Shown here piece by piece: positions 15,449-22,572 of a stretch of DNA of 36,941 bases. The stretch covers positions 1 to 36,941 of the forward strand of contig DXBO01000124.1 of assembly GCA_019116485.1 (NCBI GenBank). Reading direction: 5' to 3'. How positions within the stretch are numbered: position 1 is the first letter of the stretch; each line of letters starts with the position of its first letter. The stretch is from Candidatus Gemmiger excrementavium. GTDB lineage: Bacteria > Bacillota > Clostridia > Oscillospirales > Ruminococcaceae. A model generated the notes under the pieces. The model ran no database searches and had not been told where the DNA came from. It saw nothing but the letters and a program-made list of their open reading frames with translations. Made by a program: the position numbers and the translations under genes.

Positions 15449-16560
15449 GGGCTCACCTCCCCGAAACGGCGCAGGTAAAATTCCTGCAGAACCTGGGCGC
15501 TGGTGTGGATATCGTACCCGGCCTCCACAGCTTTGCGCCGGGCGTCGGGGTCTCGCCGGAAGCTGGCGGCGGCGATGGCATTGGCCCAGGCGTCTACATC
15601 GTTCAGGGGCAGAAAGTGCACCCGGTCAGTGAACGCCGCGCCGCGGTCGATGGTGTCGGCCACAAAGCAGGGCAGTCCGGCGGTCTGGGCTTCTACCAGT
15701 ACCACCGGCATACCTTCAAACAGGCTGGGCAGCAAAAAGGCATCCATGGCGTCATAAAAGCCCTGGATGTTGCTGCGCACCCCGGCAAAGATCACACTGT
15801 CACCCAGGCCCAGTTCCCGGGCCAGCGCCTGGATTTTTTCTATGTAGGCTGCGTCTCCGCCGCCCAGCAGCACCAAACGGGCTTTGGGCAGACGGCGGCG
15901 CACCGCCGCGAAGATGCGCAGCAACCCGGTGTGGTTTTTCTGGGCGGTGAACCGGCCCACATGGCCCAGCAGAATCTCGTGATCCGTCACGCCCAGGTCG
16001 CCCCGCAGCAGGGCCCGGCGCTGTACGTCCCGGGCGGCAAAACGGGCGGTATCAATGCCGTTGGGCAGTACCGTAAAGGGGGTGCTGCCATACAGCATTT
16101 CGCCGGCTTTCTGGCTGCAGGCAAACCGGTCGGTCAGCCCGGCGGAAAACCGGCTGCTCATCAACCGGTCCAGCAGCCCCACCAGATTGGGCTCGTAGGC
16201 GGTGTTGTGGCTGTGGCCCACCCGCACCGGAATGCCTGCCCGGCGGGCTGCGGCGTTGTAAAACATGCCGAAGCCGCTGTAATGCCCGTGCAGAATCTTC
16301 CACTCGGGGTGGGCGTTGAACAGGGCGCGCAGGTCCCCCAGGTAGCGGAACAGGTCGTTATCCTGCCGCACCGTCAGCTTGAAGATGCGCCCACCCAGGG
16401 ATTCGATCTCATCGTCAAAAAAGCAGCTTTTGTTATAGTGATAGATAAAGTCAAACTGTACCTGCTCCCGGTCAATGGCACGGTAGACGTTCATTACAAA
16501 AGTCTCCATACCGCCCGCGTCCATGGCGGGCATGACCTGCAATACGCGAATGGGGGCCAT
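15445..16560 (-). CDS. Family 4 glycosyltransferase, EpsF/CapH-like
   Basis: A 371-residue GT-B enzyme very typical of exopolysaccharide family 4 transferases: VLQVMPAMDAGGMETFVMN at the N-terminus with the GGMET acceptor loop, HGHYSGFGMFYN, the donor-domain start HVGRFTAQKNHTGL, and LLPSLFEGMPVVLVEAQ with the EX7E pair. In EpsF/CapH-like proteins such enzymes extend capsule or EPS repeat units on the cytoplasmic side. The ATG has GGAGG eight bases upstream and follows the PPK2 stop by three bases. It is the first transferase of the operon. Confidence 0.94.
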   Translation of the reverse strand: MAPIRVLQVMPAMDAGGMETFVMNVYRAIDREQVQFDFIYHYNKSCFFDDEIESLGGRIFKLTVRQDNDLFRYLGDLRALFNAHPEWKILHGHYSGFGMFYNAAARRAGIPVRVGHSHNTAYEPNLVGLLDRLMSSRFSAGLTDRFACSQKAGEMLYGSTPFTVLPNGIDTARFAARDVQRRALLRGDLGVTDHEILLGHVGRFTAQKNHTGLLRIFAAVRRRLPKARLVLLGGGDAAYIEKIQALARELGLGDSVIFAGVRSNIQGFYDAMDAFLLPSLFEGMPVVLVEAQTAGLPCFVADTIDRGAAFTDRVHFLPLNDVDAWANAIAAASFRRDPDARRKAVEAGYDIHTSAQVLQEFYLRRFGEVSP

Positions 16561-16563
16561 GTT

Positions 16564-17436
16564 TCAATCCTCCGCTTTCAGCCGGTCCCGGCAATCCTTC
16601 AGTTCCGCCAACGCGCTGGGCGCGAGGCGGGGGTATTCGTGGCAGCACCGGCCCAGGGCATCCAGCAAAATCTCACTGACCAGATACCGGGTGTACCATT
16701 TCTGGTCGGCGGGCAGGGCATACCAGGGGCTTTCAGGGGTGGCGGTGGCGTTGATGACTTTTTCATACAGGTCCAGGTATTCGTCAAAGTGGGCTCGCTC
16801 GGTCACGTCGCTGAGGGAAAACTTCCAGTTTTTCGCCGGGTTCTCGATGCGTGCCAGAAAACGCTCCCGCTGTTCTTCCCGGGACAGGTGCAGAAAAATC
16901 TTGACCACCCGGTAGCTGTTGTCGTACAGGTATTCCTCGTAGTGGCGGATCTGGCGGTAGCGCTTTTCAAAGAAGGCTTTCTTGTCCTGTTCCAGGGTGC
17001 GGGGGGCCATTTTGTACCCTTTGTACAGATCATGCAGCTGCACCACCAGCACATCCTCGTAGTAGCTGCGGTTGAAAATGGCAATGGACCCCCGGGGCGG
17101 CAAAGCCTTGTGCATGCGCCACAGGTAGTCGTGGCTCAATTCCTCACCGTTGGGCTGCTTGAAGCTGGTCACCCGTACCCCCTGGGGGTTCAGGCCGCCC
17201 ATCACATGCTTGACGATGCTGTCCTTGCCGGCGGCGTCCAGGGCCTGCAGCACTACGATCAGCCCCTCCCGTCCGTCGGCGTAAAAGGCGTCCTGCAATT
17301 TTGCCATTTCTTCCAGGTTGGCAGCCGTCCGGGCCAGAATCTTTTCCTTGTCCAGGTCGTCCTGCTTGCCGTTGCAGGGCAGCGCCCGCAAGGCACAGGG
17401 GTGTGTGCCGTCAAAACGATAGCGATCGGCTTTCAT
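16564..17436 (-). CDS. ppk2: Polyphosphate kinase 2 family protein (polyP:nucleotide phosphotransferase)
   Basis: PPK2 enzymes move phosphate between inorganic polyphosphate and nucleotides. The 290-residue protein has the Walker A loop ALDAAGKDS (65-73), the Walker B-like FNRSYYED (121-128) with the preceding PPRGSIAI, and a charged lid region after it (KKAFFEKRYRQIRHYEE). Length and single-domain form fit class II/III members that act on AMP/ADP; the exact nucleotide cannot be read. The ATG at 17436 has GGGAGGG six bases upstream and a strong promoter behind it; the longer frame to 17709 runs through that promoter and a terminator. It is the first gene of the nine-glycosyltransferase operon, three bases from the next gene, which is unusual company for PPK2. 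Confidence 0.93.
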   Translation of the reverse strand: MKADRYRFDGTHPCALRALPCNGKQDDLDKEKILARTAANLEEMAKLQDAFYADGREGLIVVLQALDAAGKDSIVKHVMGGLNPQGVRVTSFKQPNGEELSHDYLWRMHKALPPRGSIAIFNRSYYEDVLVVQLHDLYKGYKMAPRTLEQDKKAFFEKRYRQIRHYEEYLYDNSYRVVKIFLHLSREEQRERFLARIENPAKNWKFSLSDVTERAHFDEYLDLYEKVINATATPESPWYALPADQKWYTRYLVSEILLDALGRCCHEYPRLAPSALAELKDCRDRLKAED

Positions 17437-17471
17437 GGCAGACCCTCCCACCTTAGTATACAGATACTCAT

Positions 17472-17500
17472 AGTATACCCTTTTTTGTACATTTGCGCAA
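17472..17500 (-). promoter_or_regulatory. Promoter of the PPK2-glycosyltransferase operon
   Basis: Minus strand: TTGCGC (17500-17495), 17 bases, TATACT (17477-17472). No other convincing promoter was seen between here and 6545, so one transcript of about 11 kb is expected. Confidence 0.75.
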
Positions 17501-17511
17501 CCTTCCGGTAT

Positions 17512-17544
17512 AAAAAAGCACCCTTTCCCCTGGGGGAAAGGGTG
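17512..17544 (-). terminator. Terminator of the FeoB-associated-type small gene
   Basis: A 12-base arm (17519-17530, CACCCTTTCCCC) pairs with 17533-17544, followed on the minus strand by six U (A-run 17512-17517). It separates the small gene from the operon promoter. Confidence 0.92.
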
Positions 17545-17551
17545 GCATGTT

Positions 17552-17728
17552 TCAGGTTTTGGGAACATTGTCTTGGGGTGGGTCCTTGGGGGCCGCGCAT
17601 TTGTTGTGGCAGTGGGCGCAGTTGCCGCCGCAGCCGCCCTGCCAGCCGCCGTTCTGGCAGATGAACAGCACCGCCAGCGCCAGCAGCACAAAAACAATGA
17701 CCAGTACAATGATGCTTTCCAGGGTCAT
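17552..17728 (-). CDS. FeoB-associated Cys-rich membrane protein-like small protein
   Basis: A 58-residue protein with one N-terminal membrane segment (about 5-24, IIVLVIVFVLLALAVLF), then a short loop with Cys24 and a cysteine/histidine cluster, GGCGGNCAHCHNKC (31-44; Cys33, Cys37, Cys40, Cys44), and a polar tail. Size, topology and spacing match the small proteins found beside the ferrous iron transporter FeoB in clostridia (PF12669). No feoA or feoB is in the window, so it is an orphan copy. The ATG has GGGAGG eight bases upstream, its own promoter and its own strong terminator. A metal-handling role is inferred from the Cys/His cluster. Confidence 0.8.
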   Translation of the reverse strand: MTLESIIVLVIVFVLLALAVLFICQNGGWQGGCGGNCAHCHNKCAAPKDPPQDNVPKT

Positions 17729-17772
17729 GGATACTACCTCCCCGGGCAGGGCCCGGCAATACTTTGGTATTT

Positions 17773-17801
17773 ACTATAGCACAAAAAGTTTGCCGCCGCA
17801 A
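17773..17801 (-). promoter_or_regulatory. Promoter of the 17552-17728 gene
   Basis: Minus strand: TTGCGG (17801-17796), 17 bases, TATAGT (17778-17773). Its -35 lies four bases from the -10 of the divergent DUF1540 gene, so the two promoters overlap almost completely. Confidence 0.65.
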
Positions 17802-17804
17802 CTG

Positions 17805-17810
17805 TATAAT
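17805..17810 (+). promoter_or_regulatory. -10 element of the DUF1540 gene promoter
   Basis: A perfect TATAAT preceded by TG. No good -35 is visible 16-18 bases upstream, where the divergent promoter spacer lies, so activation or interference is possible. Confidence 0.5.
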
Positions 17811-17853
17811 CCCCGCCGCCGCGGCCATACTACCGATAAGGAGGTGAACCCGC

Positions 17854-18012
17854 ATGGAGAATACCAACGTTACCTGTGATGTCTGCTCCTGCGCGTACAA
17901 CCAGAACGGCTGTACCTGCAATCTGGACGCCATCAAAATCACCGAGCATTGCGACAGCTGCAGCCAGGGGGTGGACAATCCCCATTACTGCCAGAGCTAC
18001 CGCAAGCGCTGA
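17854..18012 (+). CDS. DUF1540 domain-containing Cys-rich small protein
   Basis: A 52-residue protein matching the DUF1540 layout: CDVCSCAYNQNGCTCNLDAIKI followed by EHCDSC and a late cysteine in HYCQSY. Cysteines are at 8, 11, 13, 20, 22, 33, 36 and 46. The even number and CX2C spacing suggest metal binding or disulfides; the family function is unknown and often tied to clostridial spores. A near-perfect AAGGAGGTGA ribosome site (17838-17847) lies six bases before the ATG, so expression may be strong. It is divergent from the Cys-rich membrane gene and ends at a long GC hairpin. Confidence 0.88.
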   Translation: MENTNVTCDVCSCAYNQNGCTCNLDAIKITEHCDSCSQGVDNPHYCQSYRKR

Positions 18013-18025
18013 GCAGCCTTGGCCG

Positions 18026-18067
18026 CACAAACCGGGCCGCGGGCATCTGCCCGCGGCCCGGTTTGTG
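18026..18067. terminator. Long GC hairpin between convergent genes
   Basis: A 20-bp perfect inverted repeat (18026-18045 with 18048-18067) lies between the DUF1540 stop and the end of the minus-strand gene at 18075. A U-tract is lacking on both sides, but the 3' arm ends in GTTTGTGTG. Probably a bidirectional transcript end. Confidence 0.7.
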
Positions 18068-18074
18068 TGTTGCG

Positions 18075-18608
18075 TCAGCGCAGGATGGAACTCAGTCCGC
18101 CGAACAGCCCGGCGATGGACTGCACCTGGCTTTGCAGCTGATTGACGCTGTTCATCAGGGTAGGCAGGCCGTCCAGCACTTCGTTCAGGGCATCCACGTC
18201 GATGCGTTTGAGCTGCTCGGTGATCTCGGGCAGGTCCTGCATCATGGCGTCCAGTTCCTCGGGGTCCAGCGTGGCCAGGCTGCTCTGCAGCGTCTCGACC
18301 AGTTCGTTGACCTGGGCGGTGGAGTCCATGACCTGATGGTATGCAATGCGGGAATAGTACCAGAACACACCCAGGGCGCCCAGCAGCACCACCGTCATGA
18401 CCACGCTCAGCAGCATGCGCAGGCGCTGGTTTTTCATAATATGCCGGTTCTGCCGGTCCTGCAATTCCAGCTGGGCCTCGATGCGGTTCAGCTGGGCTTT
18501 CAGGTCGGCCACATCCAGCTTGCCGTCGCCGGTCTCGTCGTTGTGGGCGGTCAGGTCCGCCACACGCTGCTGCAGTTCCTCGTCCATTTTGCGGTTCATT
18601 TCATCCAT
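18075..18608 (-). CDS. Single-TM coiled-coil protein with an EF-hand/dockerin-like loop, unknown function
   Basis: A 177-residue protein. The N-terminal part (1-62) is charged and helical and holds DETGDGKLDVAD (24-35), which fits a calcium-loop pattern with acidic or polar residues at positions 1, 3, 5, 9 and 12 and Gly at 6. A membrane segment follows at about 63-86 and then a long extracytoplasmic stretch rich in L/V/Q/E heptad-like repeats, ending in AGLFGGLSSILR. The ATG at 18608 has GGAGG eight bases upstream. It follows the histidine kinase stop by 19 bases, so it is the third gene of the two-component operon and may assist or report to the kinase. I do not recognise a family. Confidence 0.8.
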   Translation of the reverse strand: MDEMNRKMDEELQQRVADLTAHNDETGDGKLDVADLKAQLNRIEAQLELQDRQNRHIMKNQRLRMLLSVVMTVVLLGALGVFWYYSRIAYHQVMDSTAQVNELVETLQSSLATLDPEELDAMMQDLPEITEQLKRIDVDALNEVLDGLPTLMNSVNQLQSQVQSIAGLFGGLSSILR

Positions 18609-18627
18609 AGGGGGCACCTCCAATCGT

Positions 18628-20148
18628 TCAGGGGTTCGGTTGGGTACGGGTATCGTGCATGATAAACCAGAAAGTAGAGCCCTTGCCCACAGCGCTGTCC
18701 ACGCCGAAAGCAAAACCGTGCTGCTGCAGGATGGCTTTGGTGATGGAAAGCCCCAGCCCGGTGCCGGTTTTGCCGGCGTCCTGGCGGGCGCGGTAGTAGC
18801 GGTCAAAGATATAGGGCAGATCTTCCGGCGGGATGCCGGGACCGTGGTCTTCCACCTCCACCCGGCAGCCTTCATTCAGGGGCAGTACCCGCAGGGCCAC
18901 CACGCCGTCGGCACCGATGTGGTGGAAAGCGTTGCCCAGCAGGTTGTGCAGCACCCGCTCCATCATGGCGGGGTCGGCCCGCACGGGGGCGGCCTGGTCG
19001 GCTTCCAGTTTCAGCTGCCAGCCGTTCTGATCGCACAGGGCGTCGTAACGGCCCGCCACCTCGAAGCAGAGTTCTCCCATATCGAAATCGATGAGATTGG
19101 GCTTTTCGGAGCCGTTTTGCACCTTGCTCAGCTCCATCACGCTGTTGACCAGGGCGGAAAGCCGGTCTGTCTCATCTACGATGATGTTGCACTGTTCGGT
19201 GTGCTTTTCGCTGCCCGGATCGGTCAGGTCCCGCACAGTCTCGGCATAGCCCTTGATGAGGGTCAGCGGGGTGCGCAGATCATGGCTGACGTTGGCCAGG
19301 ATATCCTTTTCCAGTTGGGCGCTGCGTTTCACCTCGGCGGCCATATGGTTGAAGTCGGCGGCCAGCTGGCCGATCTCGTCCCGATGCACCACCGAAATCT
19401 GCACGTCATAGTTGCCGGCGGCGATCTGGCGGGCACCGGCGGACAGCCGCTGGATAGGCCGGGTGAACCAGCGGCTGAACAGCAGCGCCACGATCAGGTC
19501 AAGCACCAGCAGCACCAGGGCCAGCGGCCCCAGAATGGAGCGCATGACCTCGGCGGCGGTGGCGATCTGCGCCAGGCTGGCCGATACGATGACGCCGTAC
19601 TGGCCATCAGCAGACAGGACCCCCACCAGCATCTGCTGGCTGGTGCCGGCCCGGGCGATTTCATACAGGGAGCCTTTTTCAAACAGTTTTTGCCGCATCT
19701 GGATGACCAGCGGGGTATTGACGTTGTAGACAAAGTCTCCGCCGAAAGCGCCGGTACTCTCGTGCAGCAGGCAGGGGTACATGCTCTCGTAGGCTTTCAG
19801 GCAGCGCAGGGTACTGTCGCTGAAATCCACACAGCAGCCGTCCACGTTGATGATCTTCTGGTTGAAGGTGTCGTTGACGTTTTGCCAAAAATCGTTGTTC
19901 AGCACCAGAATGCCGAAATCCCGGTTGGAGATAGGTACATCACAGGTGTCGATCATGGCCACGATAGCCGCGGCCTTGCTCTCCAGTTTGTTGCGGATGT
20001 TGCGGTTGTACTGGGGCACCAGGGCATAGGTGATGACCCCCCACACCAGCACCAGCGTCAGCAGCGTCATGGTACCGATAAACAGCATCAGCTGCCCGCG
20101 TATACCTACCACAAACAAAGGCTTCTTTTTGGGGGCGCTTTTTTTCAA
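18628..20148 (-). CDS. Membrane sensor histidine kinase
   Basis: A 506-residue kinase. Membrane segments at about 17-43 and 204-226 flank an extracytoplasmic sensor of about 160 residues. HAMP follows (about 226-278, FTRPIQRLSAGARQIAAG), then HisKA with ANVSHDLRTPLTLIKGYAE and phospho-acceptor His289. The HATPase domain has an N box in VLHNLLGNAFHH, DHGPGIPPEDLPYIFDRYYR and GTGLGLSI. The sensor contains five cysteines (69, 105, 106, 116, 126), uncommon for an exported domain. The start is TTG with GGAGG four bases upstream, 18 bases after the regulator stop. The partner is the OmpR-type regulator encoded just before it. Confidence 0.96.
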   Translation of the reverse strand: MKKSAPKKKPLFVVGIRGQLMLFIGTMTLLTLVLVWGVITYALVPQYNRNIRNKLESKAAAIVAMIDTCDVPISNRDFGILVLNNDFWQNVNDTFNQKIINVDGCCVDFSDSTLRCLKAYESMYPCLLHESTGAFGGDFVYNVNTPLVIQMRQKLFEKGSLYEIARAGTSQQMLVGVLSADGQYGVIVSASLAQIATAAEVMRSILGPLALVLLVLDLIVALLFSRWFTRPIQRLSAGARQIAAGNYDVQISVVHRDEIGQLAADFNHMAAEVKRSAQLEKDILANVSHDLRTPLTLIKGYAETVRDLTDPGSEKHTEQCNIIVDETDRLSALVNSVMELSKVQNGSEKPNLIDFDMGELCFEVAGRYDALCDQNGWQLKLEADQAAPVRADPAMMERVLHNLLGNAFHHIGADGVVALRVLPLNEGCRVEVEDHGPGIPPEDLPYIFDRYYRARQDAGKTGTGLGLSITKAILQQHGFAFGVDSAVGKGSTFWFIMHDTRTQPNP

Positions 20149-20166
20149 ACTGCCTCCACTCCTTTT

Positions 20167-20850
20167 TTACAGGGTATCAGGGTCGAACTTGTAGCCGATG
20201 CCCCACACGGTGACGATATAGCGGCGGCAGTTGCCCAGATGGCCCCGCAGCATTTTGATGTGGGTGTCCACGGTGCGGTCCTCGCCGTAGTAGTCGTAAT
20301 TCCAGACCTTTTGCAGAATTTTTTCCCGGCTCAGGGCAATGCCCTTGTTGTTGACCAGGAACACCAGCAGATCGAACTCCTTGGGGGTGAGGGGGGCTTC
20401 CTGCCCGGCTACCTTGACGGTGTGGCTGGCGGTGTCGATGCTCAGGTCCCCAAAGACATAGCTGCCCTGGTTTTCCTCGGGTTTGGGCATGGTGCGGGCC
20501 AGCACCGCCTTGACCCGGGCCACCAGTTCCCGGGGGGAGAAGGGCTTTACCACATAGTCGTCGGCGCCGCTCTCCAGCCCGGCCAGCTTATCGTATTCCT
20601 CGCTGCGGGCGGTCAGCATGATTACCGGCGTCATGATGCGGCGGGTGCGCATCTCCCGCAGGCAGGTCATACCGTCCATAAAAGGCATCATGATATCCAG
20701 AATCACCAGGTCCACCCCGCCCTGGCTCAGCACACTCAGGGCGGCGGTGCCGTCGCCTGCTTCCTCGCAGGTGAAACCGGCGTGTTGCAGATTCTCCCGG
20801 ATCAGGTCCCGGATGCGCGGCTCGTCGTCCACGATCAGTATTTTTGCCAT
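20167..20850 (-). CDS. OmpR/PhoB-family response regulator
   Basis: A 227-residue regulator. The receiver domain has the acidic pair Asp8-Asp9, phospho-acceptor Asp52 in LVILDIMMP, Thr80 and Lys102 in VVKPFSP. The C-terminal winged helix (about 130-227) shows LTPKEFDLLVFLVNNKG and the TVDTHIKMLRGHLG recognition-helix region, ending GIGYKFDPDTL. The ATG has AAGGAGG eight bases upstream. It is the first gene of the operon with the kinase and the one-TM protein. A palindrome near its promoter (20898-20911) could be an autoregulatory site. Target genes cannot be read from the sequence. Confidence 0.96.
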   Translation of the reverse strand: MAKILIVDDEPRIRDLIRENLQHAGFTCEEAGDGTAALSVLSQGGVDLVILDIMMPFMDGMTCLREMRTRRIMTPVIMLTARSEEYDKLAGLESGADDYVVKPFSPRELVARVKAVLARTMPKPEENQGSYVFGDLSIDTASHTVKVAGQEAPLTPKEFDLLVFLVNNKGIALSREKILQKVWNYDYYGEDRTVDTHIKMLRGHLGNCRRYIVTVWGIGYKFDPDTL

Positions 20851-20879
20851 CAGGTCGGCCTCCTTATTTCACACTTCTT

Positions 20880-20888
20880 ATTGTATCA
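20880..20888 (-). promoter_or_regulatory. Extended -10 promoter of the two-component operon
   Basis: Minus strand: TG-A-TACAAT (20888-20880), an extended -10 without a clear -35. A perfect inverted repeat, TTCGCC-GT-GGCGAA (20898-20911), sits just upstream where a regulator could bind. Confidence 0.5.
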
Positions 20889-20977
20889 CAATATCCCTTC
20901 GCCGTGGCGAAAATGTGAAAACTTTTGAAAAAAAGTATAAATTTTCGCTCCACGGTCCTGTCCGGCGGGGCAGAAAG

Positions 20978-21006
20978 TTGCAATCCGGCCCGGGACAGGG
21001 TAAAAT
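20978..21006 (+). promoter_or_regulatory. Promoter of the GDPD gene
   Basis: TTGCAA (20978-20983), 17 bases, TAAAAT (21001-21006). The leader is about 14 bases. Confidence 0.7.
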
Positions 21007-21026
21007 AACAATAAGAGGTGAGAAAA

Positions 21027-21887
21027 ATGTTCTGGCTGCTGCTGATCCCGGCGGTATGCATTGCCCTGTGCGTGGCGTTTTCGCTGTTTGCCGTCTGGCC
21101 TGGCGCACCGCGCAAAGCGCTGCGCCGCCCTTTCTATGGGCGCAGCTACGCCCACCGGGGGCTGTTCACCCCCCGGCAGGACCCGCCGGAAAACAGTCTG
21201 CCCGCTTTTGCGGCGGCGGCACGGCAGGGCTACGGCATCGAACTGGACGTTCAGTTCACCCAGGACCGCCAGCTGGTGGTCTTTCACGATGACACGCTGG
21301 ACCGCATGACCCCGGCCCGCGGCGGTGTGCGCAGCACCCCTTGGCCGGTGGTGTCGGCGCTGCCGCTGGCGGGCAGCGGAGAACACGCCCCCCTGTTTGC
21401 CGATGTGCTGCGCACCGTGGCGGCGGCAGACCCTGCTACCCCGCTGATCGTCGAGATCAAAAGCCATTGGCGGCACAGCGGCGCCTACCTGACCGCCCTG
21501 TGCCGGGCGGTGCTGGCAGCTCTGGCAGCCTACCCCGGCCCCTACTGTATCGAGAGTTTTGACCCCCGGGTGGTACGGCGTATCCGCAAACTGGCGCCCG
21601 GTGTGGTGCGGGGCCAGCTGGCCGACAGCTACCGCAACCACCGGCGTATCGGCACGCCGCGGGTGGCGGCGTTTCTGTTGTCCCACTGTTTCGGAAATCT
21701 GATCGCCCGACCGGATTTTATCGCCTGGTGCCCCGACAAACGCAACTGGGCTGTCCGCCTGTGCGCGGCCCTGGGGGCTATGACCGTTATGTGGACGGCG
21801 GTGCCGGAATACGACATCCCCCGCCTGGAACGGGAAAACGACGCCCTGATCTTTCAGTGGTATGAGGCAGAACCCAAATACAAATAG
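21027..21887 (+). CDS. Glycerophosphodiester phosphodiesterase family protein
   Basis: A 286-residue protein with an N-terminal membrane anchor or signal segment (about 2-24) followed by a GDPD TIM-barrel. Catalytic and metal residues are visible: SYAHRGLF with His43 and Arg44, PPENSLPAF with Glu55, GIELDVQ with Glu72 and Asp74, and VVFHDDTLDR with His87 and Asp89. The family hydrolyses glycerophosphodiesters from deacylated phospholipids or wall/lipoteichoic acids to glycerol-3-phosphate and an alcohol; the anchor suggests action at the membrane or outside. The ATG at 21027 has AGAGG eight bases upstream; the GTG nine bases earlier overlaps that site. The DUF4830 gene follows after 58 bases. 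Confidence 0.92.
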   Translation: MFWLLLIPAVCIALCVAFSLFAVWPGAPRKALRRPFYGRSYAHRGLFTPRQDPPENSLPAFAAAARQGYGIELDVQFTQDRQLVVFHDDTLDRMTPARGGVRSTPWPVVSALPLAGSGEHAPLFADVLRTVAAADPATPLIVEIKSHWRHSGAYLTALCRAVLAALAAYPGPYCIESFDPRVVRRIRKLAPGVVRGQLADSYRNHRRIGTPRVAAFLLSHCFGNLIARPDFIAWCPDKRNWAVRLCAALGAMTVMWTAVPEYDIPRLERENDALIFQWYEAEPKYK

Positions 21888-21895
21888 CATACGCA

Positions 21896-21943
21896 GCGCG
21901 GCCCCCGCATATCATTCCATGAACGATGACAAGGGGGCTGCGC
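21896..21943 (+). promoter_or_regulatory. Hairpin that encloses the DUF4830 ribosome binding site
   Basis: GCGCGGCCCCC (21896-21906) pairs with GGGGGCTGCGC (21933-21943) with one G-U wobble, around a 26-base loop. The AAGGGGG ribosome site is inside the 3' arm and the ATG is two bases beyond it. It may also act as a weak terminator of the GDPD gene. Confidence 0.55.
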
Positions 21944-21945
21944 TT

Positions 21946-22521
21946 ATGTTTTTATGTACGGTAACCAAACCCGGTTTGCGGCAGGCGGGGGCGCTTGCCC
22001 TGTGTGCGGTGTGCCTGTGCGGCACGGTGGCGGCGGCGGTGCACTTCTCTGGCGGGGCAGTCACGGCCAACGCGGCCGCCGCCCCGGGCATTGAGACCAC
22101 CCAGGATATCGGCGGCTATTTTACCGGCTACGGGTTCGACACCGACCTGTCCACCGCGGCAGTGGATAAGGTCAAAATACCCAAAAAGTGGGACGACAGT
22201 TTTACGGCTTTCAACCAGGTAGTGCAGGAGAGCGACCTGGACCTGAGCGACTACAAGGGCAAAACGGTGGAAAAGTGGACGTTGCTCTGCCCGGAACTGT
22301 CCACCGGCGACCAGGATACCTATTGTGTGCTGCTGGTGTATAAGGCCAAGGCCATCGGCGCCTACCTGCTGCAGAAACCTTCCGGGGAAGTCACCGGCCT
22401 GGTGACGGCGGCCAAAACGACAGCGGAAGCAACCGCAGCCGAGACCCCCGCCCCGGAGGAGACAGACCAGGAGGCTCAGGCCACCGCGGCTGAGACCGAA
22501 ATCGAATATCCCACGGAATAA
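21946..22521 (+). CDS. DUF4830 domain-containing exported/anchored protein
   Basis: A 191-residue protein. A hydrophobic segment at about 13-34 (QAGALALCAVCLCGTVAAAV) acts as signal or anchor. The domain after it has GYFTGYGFDTD, VDKVKIPKKWDD, FNQVVQESDLDLSDYKGK and LLVYKAKAIGAYL, matching the DUF4830 pattern. The tail is low-complexity Ala/Thr/Glu/Pro. The function of the family is unknown. The ATG at 21946 is chosen for the AAGGGGG site eight bases upstream; an ATG at 21919 inside the hairpin loop has no ribosome site but would lie accessible. It follows the GDPD gene and may be co-transcribed. Confidence 0.82.
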   Translation: MFLCTVTKPGLRQAGALALCAVCLCGTVAAAVHFSGGAVTANAAAAPGIETTQDIGGYFTGYGFDTDLSTAAVDKVKIPKKWDDSFTAFNQVVQESDLDLSDYKGKTVEKWTLLCPELSTGDQDTYCVLLVYKAKAIGAYLLQKPSGEVTGLVTAAKTTAEATAAETPAPEETDQEAQATAAETEIEYPTE

Positions 22522-22525
22522 ACTG

Positions 22526-22563
22526 ACGACGGAGGCTGCCCCGGAAAGGACGGCCTCCGCCGT
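22526..22563. terminator. Candidate bidirectional terminator
   Basis: An 11-bp inverted repeat with one mismatch (22526-22536 with 22553-22563, CGGAGGC/GCCTCCG core) lies between the convergent DUF4830 and ThrE2 genes. The U-tracts are weak. Confidence 0.5.
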
Positions 22564-22572
22564 TGGTTCGTT

